Source of the DNA: Lepus europaeus
Taxonomy: Eukaryota > Chordata > Mammalia > Lagomorpha > Leporidae
Direction: 5' to 3'
DNA: 64,000 bases
Assembly (NCBI RefSeq): GCF_033115175.1
Contig: NC_084836.1
Location: forward strand, 67,108,797 to 67,172,796
The position numbers and the translations under genes were made by a program. The notes beneath the pieces are model-generated. The model saw only the letters and a program-made list of their open reading frames with translations, was not told where the DNA came from and made no database searches. Positions within the stretch are counted from its first letter, which is position 1. Every line of letters begins with the position of its first letter. Shown here in pieces: positions 24,201-33,903 of the stretch.

Positions 24201-24482
24201 AGTCTCCGGGCTGGGCTTTGACAGGTGGGAGGACGCAGCGCTGCAGGCTGTTTTGTTACAAATCGTGTCGCCCTTCCCCCGCCACCCCATCCAGCATGAC
24301 TGATCCCTGTGAGCAGGCTCTCACGACCTCCCAGGACGGACGGGGCGCGGCAGGGGCTTCACCGGCTGTCCCTGACCGCCCCTCCCTCCCCCTTGCCACT
24401 TAGCAGTTACCCCCCCAGCCATGCCTCCTCCCCCAAACCCGGCCCGACATATATTGTGCCTTATTTATGCTGCAAATACAAC

Positions 24483-24488
24483 ATTAAA
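24483..24488 (+). terminator. ATF7: Candidate proximal poly(A) signal ATTAAA of ATF7
   Basis: ATTAAA follows the AU-rich tract TTATTTATGCTGCAAATAC, giving a 3' UTR of about 4.85 kb. It is a common hexamer variant; use is not proven. Confidence 0.45.
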
Positions 24489-25185
24489 CTATCGAGAGAA
24501 CCACTTCCGCCTGCTGCTTCTCTGCTCTCCTACAAGTCGCGTTGTCCACTACAAGTCACTCTGGGGGTGGGGATCCCGTTGCCCGCGATCCTCGTCCCGC
24601 CCCCCATTCCTTCAGACAGGAAGGGCCCCTACTGTTTTGTACAGGGAAGACAGTCTAGAGAAGGCCGATGGCTTAGTAAATAACATGGCAGGACAGGGGG
24701 CAAGGGACCAGATCTGTGGGCGGCCTGGCCAGGCGCGTGCACAACCTGGGAGAGTGACTGTAGGCAGTGGCTTCTTTCGATGCTTTTTTCGCACCCCACC
24801 CCCTCCCCACACTGGCACAGCCTGGGAGTGAGGGCGGCGGCTTGAGGACAAGCAGAGTGCCCAAGCGAAGCGGGCCCTGCGCCCTGCGCCGAGGCTCAGG
24901 CCCAGGTGGCGGGCAGCCGCTCACTCACGCTCGCATCCCTGTGTCTTCCGTTCTGCTTCCTGTCACAAGCGAGAACAATGAGCCAGGCTGAAGAATCTGA
25001 CAAGAGACAGCAGGCGCCTCTGCGCTGTCCCGTTAGGAGCAACATGGCTTGGGCAGCTGCTTGTGGCTGGGGTCAGGGAGCCTCCCCTGGAAGGCGGGCA
25101 AGGCAGTGGTGGTCTCACTGCGTCACGGTCAGGAGCAGGGGTCTCCAGAGAAGGGCCAGAGGCAGCTGCCAAGAGACGGATGCCG

Positions 25186-25505
25186 GGCCGGCGCCGTGGC
25201 TCACTAGGCTAATCCTCCACCTTGCGGCACCGGCACACCAGGTTCTAGTCCCAGTCGGGGCGCCGAATTCTGTCCCGGTTGCCCCTCTTCCAGGACAGCT
25301 CTCTGCTGTGGCCCGGGGAGTACAGTGGAGGATGGCCCAAGTGCTTGGGCCCTGCACCCCATGGGAGACCAGGAGAAGCACCTGGCTCCTGCCATCGGAT
25401 CAGCGCACCGGCCGCGTCAGCCATTGGAGGGTGAACCAATGGCAAAGGAAGACCTTTCTCTCTCTCTCTCACTGTCCACTCTGCCTGTCAAAAAAAAAAA
25501 AAAAA
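25186..25505 (+). repeat. CSINE, very young, in ATF7 3' UTR
   Basis: The target duplication AGACGGATGCCG lies at 25174-25185 and 25506-25517. It has a near-consensus head and pure A tail. Confidence 0.94.
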
Positions 25506-25744
25506 AGACGGATGCCGATGCCGACGCCGAGAGGGCAAGGTTCAGGAGGTGGGACAGTGTGTGTGCCAAGCTGGAATAATCGGCCCGTCCAGCTCTCCCC
25601 GAGGGCCTCCTGGCCTGGCCCCTTCATGCGTGCAGTCTCGCTCAGACCCGCACACCACTGGTGGCAGAGAAATGCTGGGGAGAAGCATGGGGCGGTGAGT
25701 GAGCACCGAGTGCCCACGCCGCGCCGTGCCACGTGGGAGGCCAG

Positions 25745-25840
25745 GATACCTCATTTGCTGATGAGGAACCGAGGGTCAGATAGTCACAGCACAGGGCGAG
25801 AGCGAGGGTTAAAACAGGGTTCCATCTGACCCAGACCCAC
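25745..25840 (+). repeat. Probable MIR remnant
   Basis: CTCATTTGCTGATGAGGAAC and AGTCACAGCACAGGG follow the MIR middle. Confidence 0.45.
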
Positions 25841-26552
25841 ATTCTCACCCCTGTGTGAGGCGGGCGCCCCTTCCCACCAACTGGCTGTGCTGTCTCCCAC
25901 AGACTGGGTGCAGTAACAAGTTAGGATGATGACGCCTGCCTGTCAGGATGGGGACCACACGGGACAGAGCTCACACAGGTGCAGCCAGGCTTTCTGCAGA
26001 AACACAGGATCTAGAACATCAAGATCAAAACCTCCAGTCTCTGCCTCTAAAGTATAAGTTGGTTCCTAGATGCCTTGCTTTCAAGAGAGGGGCATTTGCA
26101 TTGAGCGAGGAAGACGGTGGAGTGGATTCAAACGTGAGAGAGGAAAGCCCTCAAAGAGGAAGCGCCCTGGCCGGAGCCACAGGAGGCGGCAGGCGTCCCC
26201 GCACTAGCGTGCACCTGCTGGAGACGGGCTCAGGAGCTGGTGAGTTCCCAGGCGCAGGCGTGCAGCAACGCTTTGAGGATACATTCAGCCACATCCAATG
26301 CTGAGCGGATCACAGAAGTTGCCTCATGACGCTCACCCTGGCGAGTAGCTCCTTTTATTTAACCTCCTCGCGTTTCAGGACAAGCAGCTGAAGTGCACAG
26401 AGGTAGAGCCAGCCTGTCCACGGCTCAGCCAAAGGCTTCCTGTGCAGACCAGGGAACCTCACTGGTGCGGGGCTCGGGAGAGGACGCTCGGGTTAGAAGG
26501 AAGCTACACCACAACCCTGAGTAGCAGTTCTCATGCTTCCCAAGCAGGACTG

Positions 26553-26775
26553 CTTTATATTATTATTTTTTACTTTGTTTTTACTTGAGAGGCACAGAGA
26601 AACACACAGACCCAATTTCCATCTACTAGTTCCCTCCCCAAATGCCTGCAATGGCTGGTGCTTGGCCAGGCCAAAGCCAGAAGCCAGAAACTCGACCCGG
26701 GTCTCCCACGTGGGTGGCAGGGACCCAAATATTTGAGCCACCACCTGCTGCCTCCCAGGTTGCACACTAGCAGGA
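26553..26775 (-). repeat. CSINE, old, reverse orientation
   Basis: It keeps TCCATCTACTAGTTCCCTCC and GGTCTCCCACGTGGGTGGCA; the 5' head is missing. Confidence 0.75.
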
Positions 26776-26801
26776 AGCCGGAGTTAGGAGTGAGCCTGAC
26801 A

Positions 26802-27101
26802 GGCCAGCGCCGTAGCTCACTTGGTTAACCCTCCGCCTGTGGCGCCAGCATCCCATATGGGCACCAGGTTCTAGTCCCAGTTGCCCCTCTTCCAGTCCAG
26901 CTCTCTGCTGTGACCCAGGAGGGCAGTGGAGGATGGCCCAAGTGCTTGGGCCCTGCACACGCACGGGAGACCAAGAGGAAGCACCTGGCTCCTGCTTCGA
27001 ATCGGCACAGTGCTGGCCATAGCGGCCATTTGGGGAGTCAACCAACGGAGGGAAGACATCTCTCTCTCTGTCTATAACTGTCAAAAAAAAAAAAAAAAAA
27101 G
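26802..27101 (+). repeat. CSINE
   Basis: AGGCCAGCGCCGTAGCTCAC head, TATAACTGTC followed by an A run. Confidence 0.88.
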
Positions 27102-27844
27102 AGTGAAGCTGGAGATCAAACTCGGGCTCCCTGATACGGGACTCAGGCATCTCAACTGCTCAGCCGAACTGGTCACCTTCCTACCCCGATACGCCAGCCA
27201 GCCAGGCCAAGGAGATGCTGTAGTGACACAGGGAGGTGGGACTGAGGGCAGTCCAGCCCTATGGTGCCCCGCTCCTGCCCCTCTGAGGCTCCGGAGTCAG
27301 GGCCTTGGGACCCCTCCATCCTGCCTCACCATCCAGGTGCCCCCTTCAAAGAACTAGAAAACGAAGTGGCCAAGCACTTGGCAGTGCAGAGCAACGGCCA
27401 CAAGATGGCAGCAGTGCTCCAGCTGCCGCAGGTGGCTCCGTGGGAGGCCAGTCCCAAGCAGTGCTCCGCGGCAAACCTGCCTGCCACCAGGGTTTGAAGC
27501 CACCCCGACTCTGAGCCCCAAAACCGTCTTGTCTCCTTCTCTTTTCTCACTTTTCTACCTACAGGCAAATGTGAGAGTGATGATTCCAGCTTAACCTTCC
27601 AAGTGGCACACAGGGTGTGATCCTGACGCCTGTCTCTTACCCTGGCCAGTTCTTTCCCTGGGACTGAAGGACACCGTACCCAGCCCCTCCAACAGGGGTT
27701 GGAAGAGCTGGGAGGTGATCGAGTGAAGCTCTCCAACCTGTTGAGGGATTGGGGGTTCTCACAAGGCCCCTCAGGGCCCGGCTGTGACAAAGCGTCTGCA
27801 ATTAATGATGCGTCTTGAGCTCTAGAGACAGGATTTATGCGTCT

Positions 27845-27850
27845 AATAAA
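27845..27850 (+). terminator. ATF7: Candidate distal poly(A) signal AATAAA of ATF7
   Basis: A canonical AATAAA in GTCTAATAAAGTCTG, about 155 bp before the NPFF TATA box. It matches the tight ATF7-NPFF spacing known in human. Confidence 0.6.
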
Positions 27851-28005
27851 GTCTGTAACTCCAGGCTTAGGGGCTGGGGGTGGGAGGCTGAGAGCAGGAA
27901 GTCCCGGGGGGCCCTGGGAGGGGATCCCAGGTGGCTCTTAATGGCGGTGCACACTTCCATCCCCCCCAGGCTGCTGGAGGGGGTGGGGGCCAGAGGGCCA
28001 GCAGG

Positions 28006-28012
28006 TATAAGA
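28006..28012 (+). promoter_or_regulatory. NPFF: NPFF TATA box
   Basis: TATAAGA within GCAGGTATAAGAGGC, 39 bp before the ATG. A start site about 28-31 bp downstream would leave a 5' leader of only about 10 nt, so the real leader may start differently. The element sits in a GC-rich stretch. Confidence 0.7.
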
Positions 28013-28044
28013 GGCAGAGTGGCTGTGCCAAGGCAGAGGGCGGC

Positions 28045-28152
28045 ATGGATCCCAGGCGGGCTGTCGTGTTGCTGGGGCTGCTGCTGCTGCTGCTAACCGA
28101 CCGGGGCCAGGCGGAAGGACCAGGGGACCTGGACGGAGACCAGGACTTGGCG
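28045..28152 (+). CDS. NPFF: NPFF coding exon 1 (signal peptide)
   Basis: 36 codons from ATG to GCG|GTGAGT. It encodes MDPRR, the leucine-rich signal core, then AEGPGDLDGDQDLA. Confidence 0.95.
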
Positions 28153-28625
28153 GTGAGTGAACGCCCCAGCTCCAAGTCACCATCCTCCTCTGCCTGGGCA
28201 CAGCCTTGCGCTCGAGGTCCTCAGCCCCCAGAAGTTGCCCCCGCCCCCGGCTCGGGAGCCCAGGGCACTGTGCGTCTTCCTTCTCCCACGCCCCTCTGCT
28301 GCAGGAAGATGGCGGCCCTGGCCCAGCACGGGACACCCAGCCCCCCAGGGCCCTCCTGCACACCCTGCTCCAGGTCATGGAGAGACCTGGCCGGAGCCCA
28401 GCCTTCCTGTTCCAGCCCCAGAGGTGAGCCTGAAAGGGACACAGGCACGGCAGGGGCGGGCAGCGGGAAGGCTCGGGGCTCAGTGCAGATGATGAATCTC
28501 TCTCAAGGTTTGGCAGAAACGCCCAGGGGCCGTGGAGCAAGCAGCGGCTGAGTCCCCGAGCTGGGGAGGGCCTGAGCTCCCAGTTCTGGAGCCTGGCTGC
28601 ACCCCAGCGCTTCGGGAAGAAGTGA
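28045..28625 (+). CDS. NPFF: NPFF, pro-FMRFamide-related neuropeptide FF precursor
   Basis: A secreted neuropeptide precursor acting through NPFF receptors in pain and autonomic control. The coding exons are 28045-28152, 28305-28423 and 28508-28625 (345 nt, 114 aa; human 113). Residues 1-23 form a signal peptide with a leucine core (LLGLLLLLL). The first peptide ends FLFQPQRF at residues 70-77, followed by the amidation glycine 78 and R79. The second, AGEGLSSQFWSLAAPQRF at 94-111, is followed by G112 and K113-K114, then TGA. Both carry the PQRF-G signature. R93 precedes the second peptide as a cleavage site. The spacer between them differs from human while the peptides are conserved (N to S at residue 99). 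The start is the first ATG after the TATA box. The gene is convergent with TARBP2. Confidence 0.96.
28305..28423 (+). CDS. NPFF: NPFF coding exon 2 (first RF peptide)
   Basis: 119 nt, phase 0 to 2, from CTCTGCTGCAG to CAGAG|GTGAGC. It ends inside the arginine codon of the first RF-amide. Confidence 0.95.
28508..28625 (+). CDS. NPFF: NPFF coding exon 3 (NPAF/NPSF part)
   Basis: 118 nt after the TCTCTCAAG acceptor. It starts by completing R76, then FGRNAQG, and ends PQRFGKK and TGA at 28623-28625. Confidence 0.95.
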
Positions 28626-28697
28626 CGCGCCAGCCCTCGATGTGTTTGCATGCAAGGCCCACGCTCAGAAGTGCCGCGTGTCCCCCGCCCCTCCCCG

Positions 28698-28703
28698 AAT
28701 AAA
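28698..28703 (+). terminator. NPFF: NPFF poly(A) signal AATAAA
   Basis: AATAAAGCTCTCTGCC, 73 bp after the stop, giving a very short 3' UTR. The next CSINE begins just beyond it. Confidence 0.85.
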
Positions 28704-28759
28704 GCTCTCTGCCTTGCGAATCCACGTGTGTGCGTCTGAGACTTTAAAGGGCTGGGAGG

Positions 28760-29100
28760 CTGGCCGGCGCCGTGGCTTAACAGGCTAATCCTCCGCCTTG
28801 CGGCGCTGGCACACCGGGTTCTAGTCCTGGTTGGGGCGCCGGATTCTATCCCGGTTGCCCCTCTTCCAGGCCAGCTCTTTGCTATGGCCCGGGAAGGCAG
28901 TGGAGGATGGCCCAAGTCCTCGGGCCCTGCACCCGCATGGGAGACCAGGAGAAGCACCTGGCTCCTGGCTTCGGATCAGCACGATGCGCCGGCCGCGGCG
29001 GCCATTGGAGGGTGAACCAACGGCAAAAAGGAAGACCTTTCTCTCTGTCTCTCTCTCTCACTATCCACTCTGCCTGTCCAAAAATAAAATAAAATAAAAT
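28760..29100 (+). repeat. CSINE, young, between NPFF and TARBP2 3' ends
   Basis: The target duplication AAAGGGCTGGGAGG lies at 28746-28759 and 29101-29114; the tail is (AATAA)n. It fills most of the gap between the two convergent genes. Confidence 0.93.
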
Positions 29101-29307
29101 AAAGGGCTGGGAGGGAGCCCGAGGCAAACATCACTGCCCCACCCCCATATCCAAAACCAGACTCCAGGGGTGCAGCCGGCAGGGTTCCCCGAGGCCAGCG
29201 CCAGCAGAGCTGAGAGTGTGCAGGGTGGGGGGAACCGGGGAGCTAAGGCAGGGCACCCCGCCCGCATGCAGCAGACGACCCTGCTCGGGGAGCCAAGGAG
29301 CAGCTCA

Positions 29308-29313
29308 TTTATT
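29308..29313 (-). terminator. TARBP2: TARBP2 poly(A) signal AATAAA
   Basis: TTTATT on the + strand, i.e. AATAAA on the minus strand, 229 bp after the TARBP2 stop. It implies a 3' UTR from 29541 to about 29290. Confidence 0.85.
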
Positions 29314-29541
29314 TGGACTCCAGCACAGAGAGCCCAGCCCCTCAGCTTCGTCCCCACTCCTCGCCACCACCAAACGAGGGTGCGGCCCGGGCCCGGGGCC
29401 GGCTGAAGCTGTGGTCCCTGGCGCCTTGCCCCCTGGCGCCCAGCCTCAAGGCAGGCAGTCTGTGTCAGAGGTAGCGATGGTGCCTGCAGAGGGCACCCGG
29501 GGGGCACAGCACACGCGTCTGAGTCCAGGCAGGCCGGGGCT

Positions 29542-29699
29542 CTACTTGCTGCCCGCCATGATCTTGAGGTACTGCAGGGCCCGGCGCGCTGCCTCGCCCC
29601 GGGCTGCCTCCCGGGTGGTCGCAGAGCCGTGGCACACGGTGGCTGGCTGGGTGGACAGTTCCACCAGGCACTGGCAGAGCCCGCTCAGACTCAGCTCCT
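29542..29699 (-). CDS. TARBP2: TARBP2 coding exon 9 (dsRBD3 end)
   Basis: 158 nt after the minus-strand acceptor CGGTCTGCAG. It encodes EELSLSGLCQCLVELSTQPA and onward to IMAGSK, then TAG at 29544-29542. Confidence 0.96.
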
Positions 29700-32600
29700 C
29701 TGCAGACCGAGAGAGTGGGGGGAGGTGGCGTTGGGCAGGGAGCGGGGTGCCCACGTCCCCCTCAGCTTGCTCTGCACCGGGACCCACCGGCCCCCGCCCC
29801 CCGGCTCGCCATACCAATATCCAAGTAGCTGACGTGGAAGGCCTGCTCCTCAGACAGCTCACTGAGGACACCGCAGCAGGCGGAGCCCAGAGCACTCAGG
29901 GAGCCCAGGGAGCAGCTGCGCAGGGACAGGATCTTCTCGCCCACGGAATTCCGCAGGGAGTCCCAGGTGCAGCCGGGGCCCCGGTGCCGAAGTCCGTCCA
30001 GGCGGGAGCCCACACCCTGGTAAGACGGGGACCGAGTGAGGAAGACACGCCCAGCGGCCAGTGGTCAGGGACAGAGCACTTGCTGTCACACGGCCACCAG
30101 CCTTCGCCACCCCGCAACCTGCAGGGTCCTGCCCCGGGGCCGGTGCACTTGGCCCAGAAGCCCTGGGTCTGGGCAGAAGATGGGCCGGAAGCAGGCCTGG
30201 GGCACAGCGCCGGCCCCCTGGCCAGGTGGCGGCGGCATCAGCTACTCACGATGGAGAACTGGTCGTCGTCGGGCTCGGCCTCGTTGCCGTCCCGCGCGTC
30301 CAGAGGCACGGTGTGCACTCGAAGCAGCATCTTGGCTGCCGCGTTGCGCTTGGCCAGTTTTTTGGAAGTGCCACTGCCTGCGTGTGGGGAGAGGGCCACG
30401 CCGTTAGGACGCCGGACAGCGCTCTCCTCCCTCCGCCCAGCCCGTGCTCAGATCAAAGACCCCCACCCCACCCCGCCACATGCGCCCCAGGAAAGGGAAG
30501 CTCGGGGCGCGCCCAGGGACCAAAGAACCCGGACGGGCAGAAGCTACGCAGGAAAGTACGTAGAGAAGCCAGGTGGCGTGAGGCGCAGGGCTGCCATGGC
30601 CAGCGCTGGGGTGCCGCGGGCACCCCCTTCTACACGGTTACCGATCTCAACGAAGCGCTCCACACGGCAGGTCATCGTGAACTCCTTGCGGTGCGCCGGC
30701 CCCGACTCCTGGGTCACTGTGTACTCTGGCAGCCGCCAGCCCTTCTGCACCACCAGCTCCTTGGAAGGGAGACACAGGGTGTAGAGCGCTAAGGGAGACT
30801 CCTCAAAGCCAGGCACCCACCCACCCACCCAGGGGAGAGGAAGGAGGCCCCAGCCCCCAGCGCCACCCCACACACAACCGGCCCTCCTGACCCCGCTTCA
30901 AGGGACGGGGGCCCACCTGCAGAGCACCGACGGGGTTGCACTCGGACTGCTGAGGGGACACGGGGGGCTGCATCTCCACGGGAGGGCTCCTGGAGAAGGT
31001 GTGGGGACACGGTTAAGGAAAGCGGTGCCCTCCACAGGTGGCCACGAGCCCGATCCTAACCACTGCCCTGTCCCCCAGCAGGAGCCAGCGGCCGGCTCGC
31101 CCACTTCCATGGCCTCCTCTGGGTCCCGGGCCCATTTCGGTTCTGGAGCACGTTAGCTGTCATGGCAGCAGCACCGCCTAGGCCTCAAACATACAGACCA
31201 CCCAGGAGAAAACGGGACCTGGCCGAAAATCATCCACGTGCTTACTTAGAAGCCGTGAGCGTCGTCCGGTCCCCAGGGCTGACCAGCCGGTGCAAACTCT
31301 TCGAGTGTGTCCCCAGCCAGTCTCTGTGTTTACCCTCTGACCTCCTCTGGCCTAACCCCCTCCTCCTGGCCTTGGGCAGTCAGGGGACATGAGATACCTG
31401 GTCAGGACCGCAGATGGGACAGGAGCGGCGACTGTCCCAACAGTGAAACCCGGAACCCTCTCAGGCAGCGAAGACTCTAGGGGAGAAAAAGAACTTCCCG
31501 AGGGGAAGGGGGCCTTCGATTCACACCCCTGTGTCAGGGGAGGGGAGCCAGGTCCTCCCGACCCACCCTGCCTGCCCCCTCCGCCTGAGCCAGACTCCGG
31601 AAGGCTCAACCAACAGCTCCCCTTCCCAGGATCCTTTGCTGCTCAGCACCGGATCTGAAAGGCCGAGAAAGGGAGCCTCAGAAAAGTGATCTCTTCCTGC
31701 CCAAGCACCACGGAACGACCAAATGCAACCCGAGTGTCAGAGGAAAGGACTAGAAAAGGCAGCGTGTGGGAGCCTCAGCCTCCGCCCCAACCCCTCCCTA
31801 GCCCAAGCCCCAGGCCAGAGCCCCAGCCCCTCGGAGGGCCAGCCGGGTGCCCCCCCACAGCCCGTGCGGGCGCAGAAGAAAGCCCCGGCAAGGCCGGCGG
31901 GGGCTCCTAGGAGCACCGGGCTGTCCCCCTCACCTGTGGTCCTCCAGGGCCGGCTCCAGCATGCTCCCCCCTTTGAGGTGTCTGAGGGCCACCTCAGCTG
32001 CCTTGTGCTTGGCCGCCTTCTTGCTGGGGCCCTGACCTGAGAGAGGGGGTGTGGGCGACACTGCAGGTCACAGGAGAACCAGCAGTGCCCACAGCGGAGG
32101 TCAACCAAGCCCCCCGGGCAGCCCCGCCCCTGGCCAGACACCACAGGGCTGCACGGGCCTCCTTCCAGTCTGCCCCCACCTGGACCTACGGCAGGCCAGG
32201 AGGACTGCTGGGCTCCACAGTGCAGGGGAGAGCCCCTCTCTGCCCCACTGCCCTCTGCATGGCACTGTCTTTTCCCTAACAGACTGGCACAGATGGGAAA
32301 CAGATGGAAGGCTCCAGAGCCCCAGCCCTGCAACATGGGGCTGCTACCATGCCCACCGCCGGCTCGGGCCAAAGTTTCTGATGACCCGGGATTTGGCACA
32401 GCCCCGCTGACGTCTCTGTCTCCCCCTCTGACTCGTCCTCGAACCTGCCAGATGGCTGTGGCAGTCCTGCCCGCTCTCTCGCTGCCCCGAGTCCTCCCTA
32501 GCCCCCTCCCGGCACTGGGATCCCTGCGATCTCCCCTTCCCTCACTGGCTTCAGAGGACGGCGGAGACAGGACGCAGAGCAGTGGGGCTGGGCCTGCACG

Positions 32601-33395
32601 CCCTGGCCAGGCTGCCCAGCCTTCCTCACCGGTGCAGCTGGTGTCGCCGACGGTGACCCGAAAGGTGAAATTAGGCTGGTGGGCTTGGCCCTCGGCTTTG
32701 AGGAGGTCGTACACGGGCGTCTTCCCTATTCTGGTCCCATACTCCTGCAGAAGGCTGATCGGGGTCTTGCCCGGGTTGGCGGCCAGCATTTGCTCTATAC
32801 TGAGGGGAGGGGCGAAGACTCGCATCACACCTCCCCTCTCTGCACCCACCTGGCCAAGCACGGCCGTACCAGCCCTGGGCACGAGGTGGGGAGGGGGCAC
32901 AGGGTCCAGGGGAGCACAGCATCCACTGGCTGGCTCCTACGTGGAGGTGCAGGCTGGGAAAGCAGTGTCCATCAGCCCGAGGCAAGTGGGGAACGCACTG
33001 GTCCTGTCTCACTCAAGGTGGGGGTCTTGCGCCCCAGTGCAGGTTGGAAGTGCACGCCCCCTGACGCAACTGCAGGCCAGGAACCCGGTACCCACCCAAT
33101 GCACTGAACGTGGGGGCATAAAGCCCAGTGCTCCAGTGCAGTCTGGGAACCGAGCCAACCTCAAACTATTTAGGGCTGGAAGCGGTAGCCACCACCCCGG
33201 TGCATGCTGGGAACCACTGCCCACTCCCCCAGTGCTTGCCGGGAAGAACCCTCGGGCCAGGTGCATGCTGGGGCCGCGCCGCTATCCGCGCCGGACCGCC
33301 TCCCGCTTTTCGCCCTGCAGGGTTTGCTAGGAGGCGGCTCACCTGGGCAGCCCGCAGCCCGTGGTCGTGCCGGAGCCCTGCTCCTCTTCACTCAT
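29542..33395 (-). CDS. TARBP2: TARBP2 (TRBP), RISC-loading complex dsRNA-binding subunit
   Basis: TRBP binds Dicer and double-stranded RNA in the cytoplasm. It helps load small RNAs into Argonaute and inhibits PKR. The minus-strand coding exons are 33343-33395, 32630-32799, 31934-32036, 31398-31493, 30917-30989, 30642-30759, 30250-30377, 29815-30016 and 29542-29699. The sum is 1101 nt, 366 aa, equal to human. dsRBD1 (about 30-97) reads SIEQMLAANPGKTPISLLQE and ends KKAAKHKAAEVAL. dsRBD2 (about 159-227) has GWRLPEYTVTQESGPAHRKE and KKLAKRNAAAKML. The Dicer-binding third domain ends EAARRALQYLKIMAGSK. The linker between domains 1 and 2 is the most diverged part (PERVPGFTVGTVAAPVPS). The start MSEEEQGSGTTTG matches the human long isoform; the internal ATG of MLAANPG would give the short form. 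Confidence 0.97.
29815..30016 (-). CDS. TARBP2: TARBP2 coding exon 8 (dsRBD3 start)
   Basis: 202 nt, phase 0 to 1, from CTTACCAG to ATTG|GTATGG. It encodes GVGSRLDGLRHRGPGCTWDS and onward to FHVSYLDI. Confidence 0.96.
30250..30377 (-). CDS. TARBP2: TARBP2 coding exon 7 (end of dsRBD2)
   Basis: 128 nt, from CACACGCAG to ATC|GTGAGT. It encodes SGTSKKLAKRNAAAKMLLRV, then an acidic tail with DDDQFSI. Confidence 0.96.
30642..30759 (-). CDS. TARBP2: TARBP2 coding exon 6 (dsRBD2)
   Basis: 118 nt, from CCTTCCAAG to ATCG|GTAACC. It encodes ELVVQKGWRLPEYTVTQESG and onward to ERFVEI. Confidence 0.96.
30917..30989 (-). CDS. TARBP2: TARBP2 coding exon 5 (linker)
   Basis: 73 nt, from CTTCTCCAG to CTGCAG|GTGGGC. 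It encodes SPPVEMQPPVSPQQSECNPV then GALQ. Confidence 0.95.
31398..31493 (-). CDS. TARBP2: TARBP2 coding exon 4 (diverged linker)
   Basis: 96 nt, from CCCTCGGGAAG to ACCAG|GTATCT. It encodes SFSPLESSLPERVPGFTVGT and onward to SAVLTR. The Ser-Pro site is kept; the alanine-rich part of the human linker is replaced. Confidence 0.92.
31934..32036 (-). CDS. TARBP2: TARBP2 coding exon 3 (end of dsRBD1)
   Basis: 103 nt, from CTCTCTCAG to CACAG|GTGAGG. It encodes QGPSKKAAKHKAAEVALRHL then KGGSMLEPALEDH. Confidence 0.96.
32630..32799 (-). CDS. TARBP2: TARBP2 coding exon 2 (dsRBD1)
   Basis: 170 nt, from CCCCTCAG to ACCG|GTGAGG. It encodes IEQMLAANPGKTPISLLQEY and onward to TVGDTSCT, identical to human in this stretch. 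Confidence 0.97.
32940..33275. repeat. Degenerate tandem repeat in TARBP2 intron 1
   Basis: About ten units of roughly 28-37 bp share the core GTGCAKGCTGGGAA. Cores begin near 32946, 32981, 33015, 33036, 33069, 33098, 33135, 33198, 33231 and 33259, with an unclear unit in the 63-bp gap around 33170. Confidence 0.6.
33343..33395 (-). CDS. TARBP2: TARBP2 coding exon 1
   Basis: ATG at 33395-33393 and donor CCCAG|GTGAGC. It encodes MSEEEQGSGTTTGCGLP plus the first two bases of the next serine. Confidence 0.96.
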
Positions 33396-33514
33396 TCCCT
33401 CCTCCGTCCCCGCGGGCGCCACCGTGCCTGCAGCCTCCACGCGCCCCAATACACCGCCGCCAAGCTAGGGCCGGGGCCGAGCCCGGAGTCGCGGCCGGCA
33501 GGGCCCGCCGCGGG

Positions 33515-33533
33515 GCATGCTGGGATATGGAGT
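33515..33533 (-). promoter_or_regulatory. ZNF143/SBS-like site
   Basis: On the minus strand ACTCCATATCCCAGCATGC, close to the ZNF143 consensus ACTACAATTCCCAGCATGC. It lies about 120 bp upstream of the TARBP2 ATG. Confidence 0.65.
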
Positions 33534-33819
33534 CCCCCGCCCACCGTCCTCCGCGCGGCTCCATCGGGAGGGGCGCGCTCGCCCCACAACCCTCCGCGTG
33601 GCTCGTTCTACTCGCCGCACCGCCTTCTGGGAGGAGCGGGCCTCCCCGTGCTCTTCCCCAGCTGCGGGCGGTTTGCAGTGTTTTCCTGTCGTCCCGCCTC
33701 CTTCCCCGGGCCGTGAGGCCGTGGACATGCGCACTGGCGAAGTGGAAGCGGCTGGAGGCGGGGCGGTAAGGGCTAACTCGAGCGTGGGGCGGGGGGAGGG
33801 ATCTTTGGGAGCCGAGAAA

Positions 33820-33833
33820 ACTACAAATCCCAG
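33820..33833 (+). promoter_or_regulatory. Second ZNF143-like site
   Basis: ACTACAAATCCCAG, lacking the 3' CATGC half. Confidence 0.5.
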
Positions 33834-33903
33834 GAGCTCGCGCGCCATCTTTGTCGCAGCTGGAGGGGCAGGGGCAAATGCGCACGAAAGGCCTCGCGGT
33901 GTG

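Larger units (their letters stand above)
19652..27870 (+). other. ATF7: ATF7 3' UTR (probable, about 8.2 kb)
   Basis: There is no further ORF with coding character from the ATF7 stop up to NPFF. Two poly(A) signals are visible on this strand: ATTAAA at 24483-24488 and AATAAA at 27845-27850. In human the ATF7 transcript ends only a few hundred bases before NPFF, which favours the distal site as the gene end. CSINE copies interrupt the region at 20944, 25186, 26553 and 26801. The extent is inferred from signals, not from transcripts. Confidence 0.6.

Noticed and set aside
24906-25829. 307-codon + frame
   Set aside because: It crosses a very young CSINE with its A tail, so the frame cannot be ancient.
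27938-28957. Open frame of 339 codons on the - strand
   Set aside because: Antisense to NPFF and into a CSINE; GC-driven shadow.
29216-30784. Open frame of 522 codons on the + strand
   Set aside because: It runs antisense through four TARBP2 exons and introns. GC-rich shadow frame without domain similarity.
31737-32900. 387-codon minus-strand frame containing dsRBD1 text
   Set aside because: Only the part 32630-32799 is real TARBP2 exon 2; the rest is read-through into introns.
32293-33330. 345-codon + frame with repeated V-Q-A-G-like peptides
   Set aside because: The repetition comes from the degenerate tandem repeat in TARBP2 intron 1; there is no gene signal.
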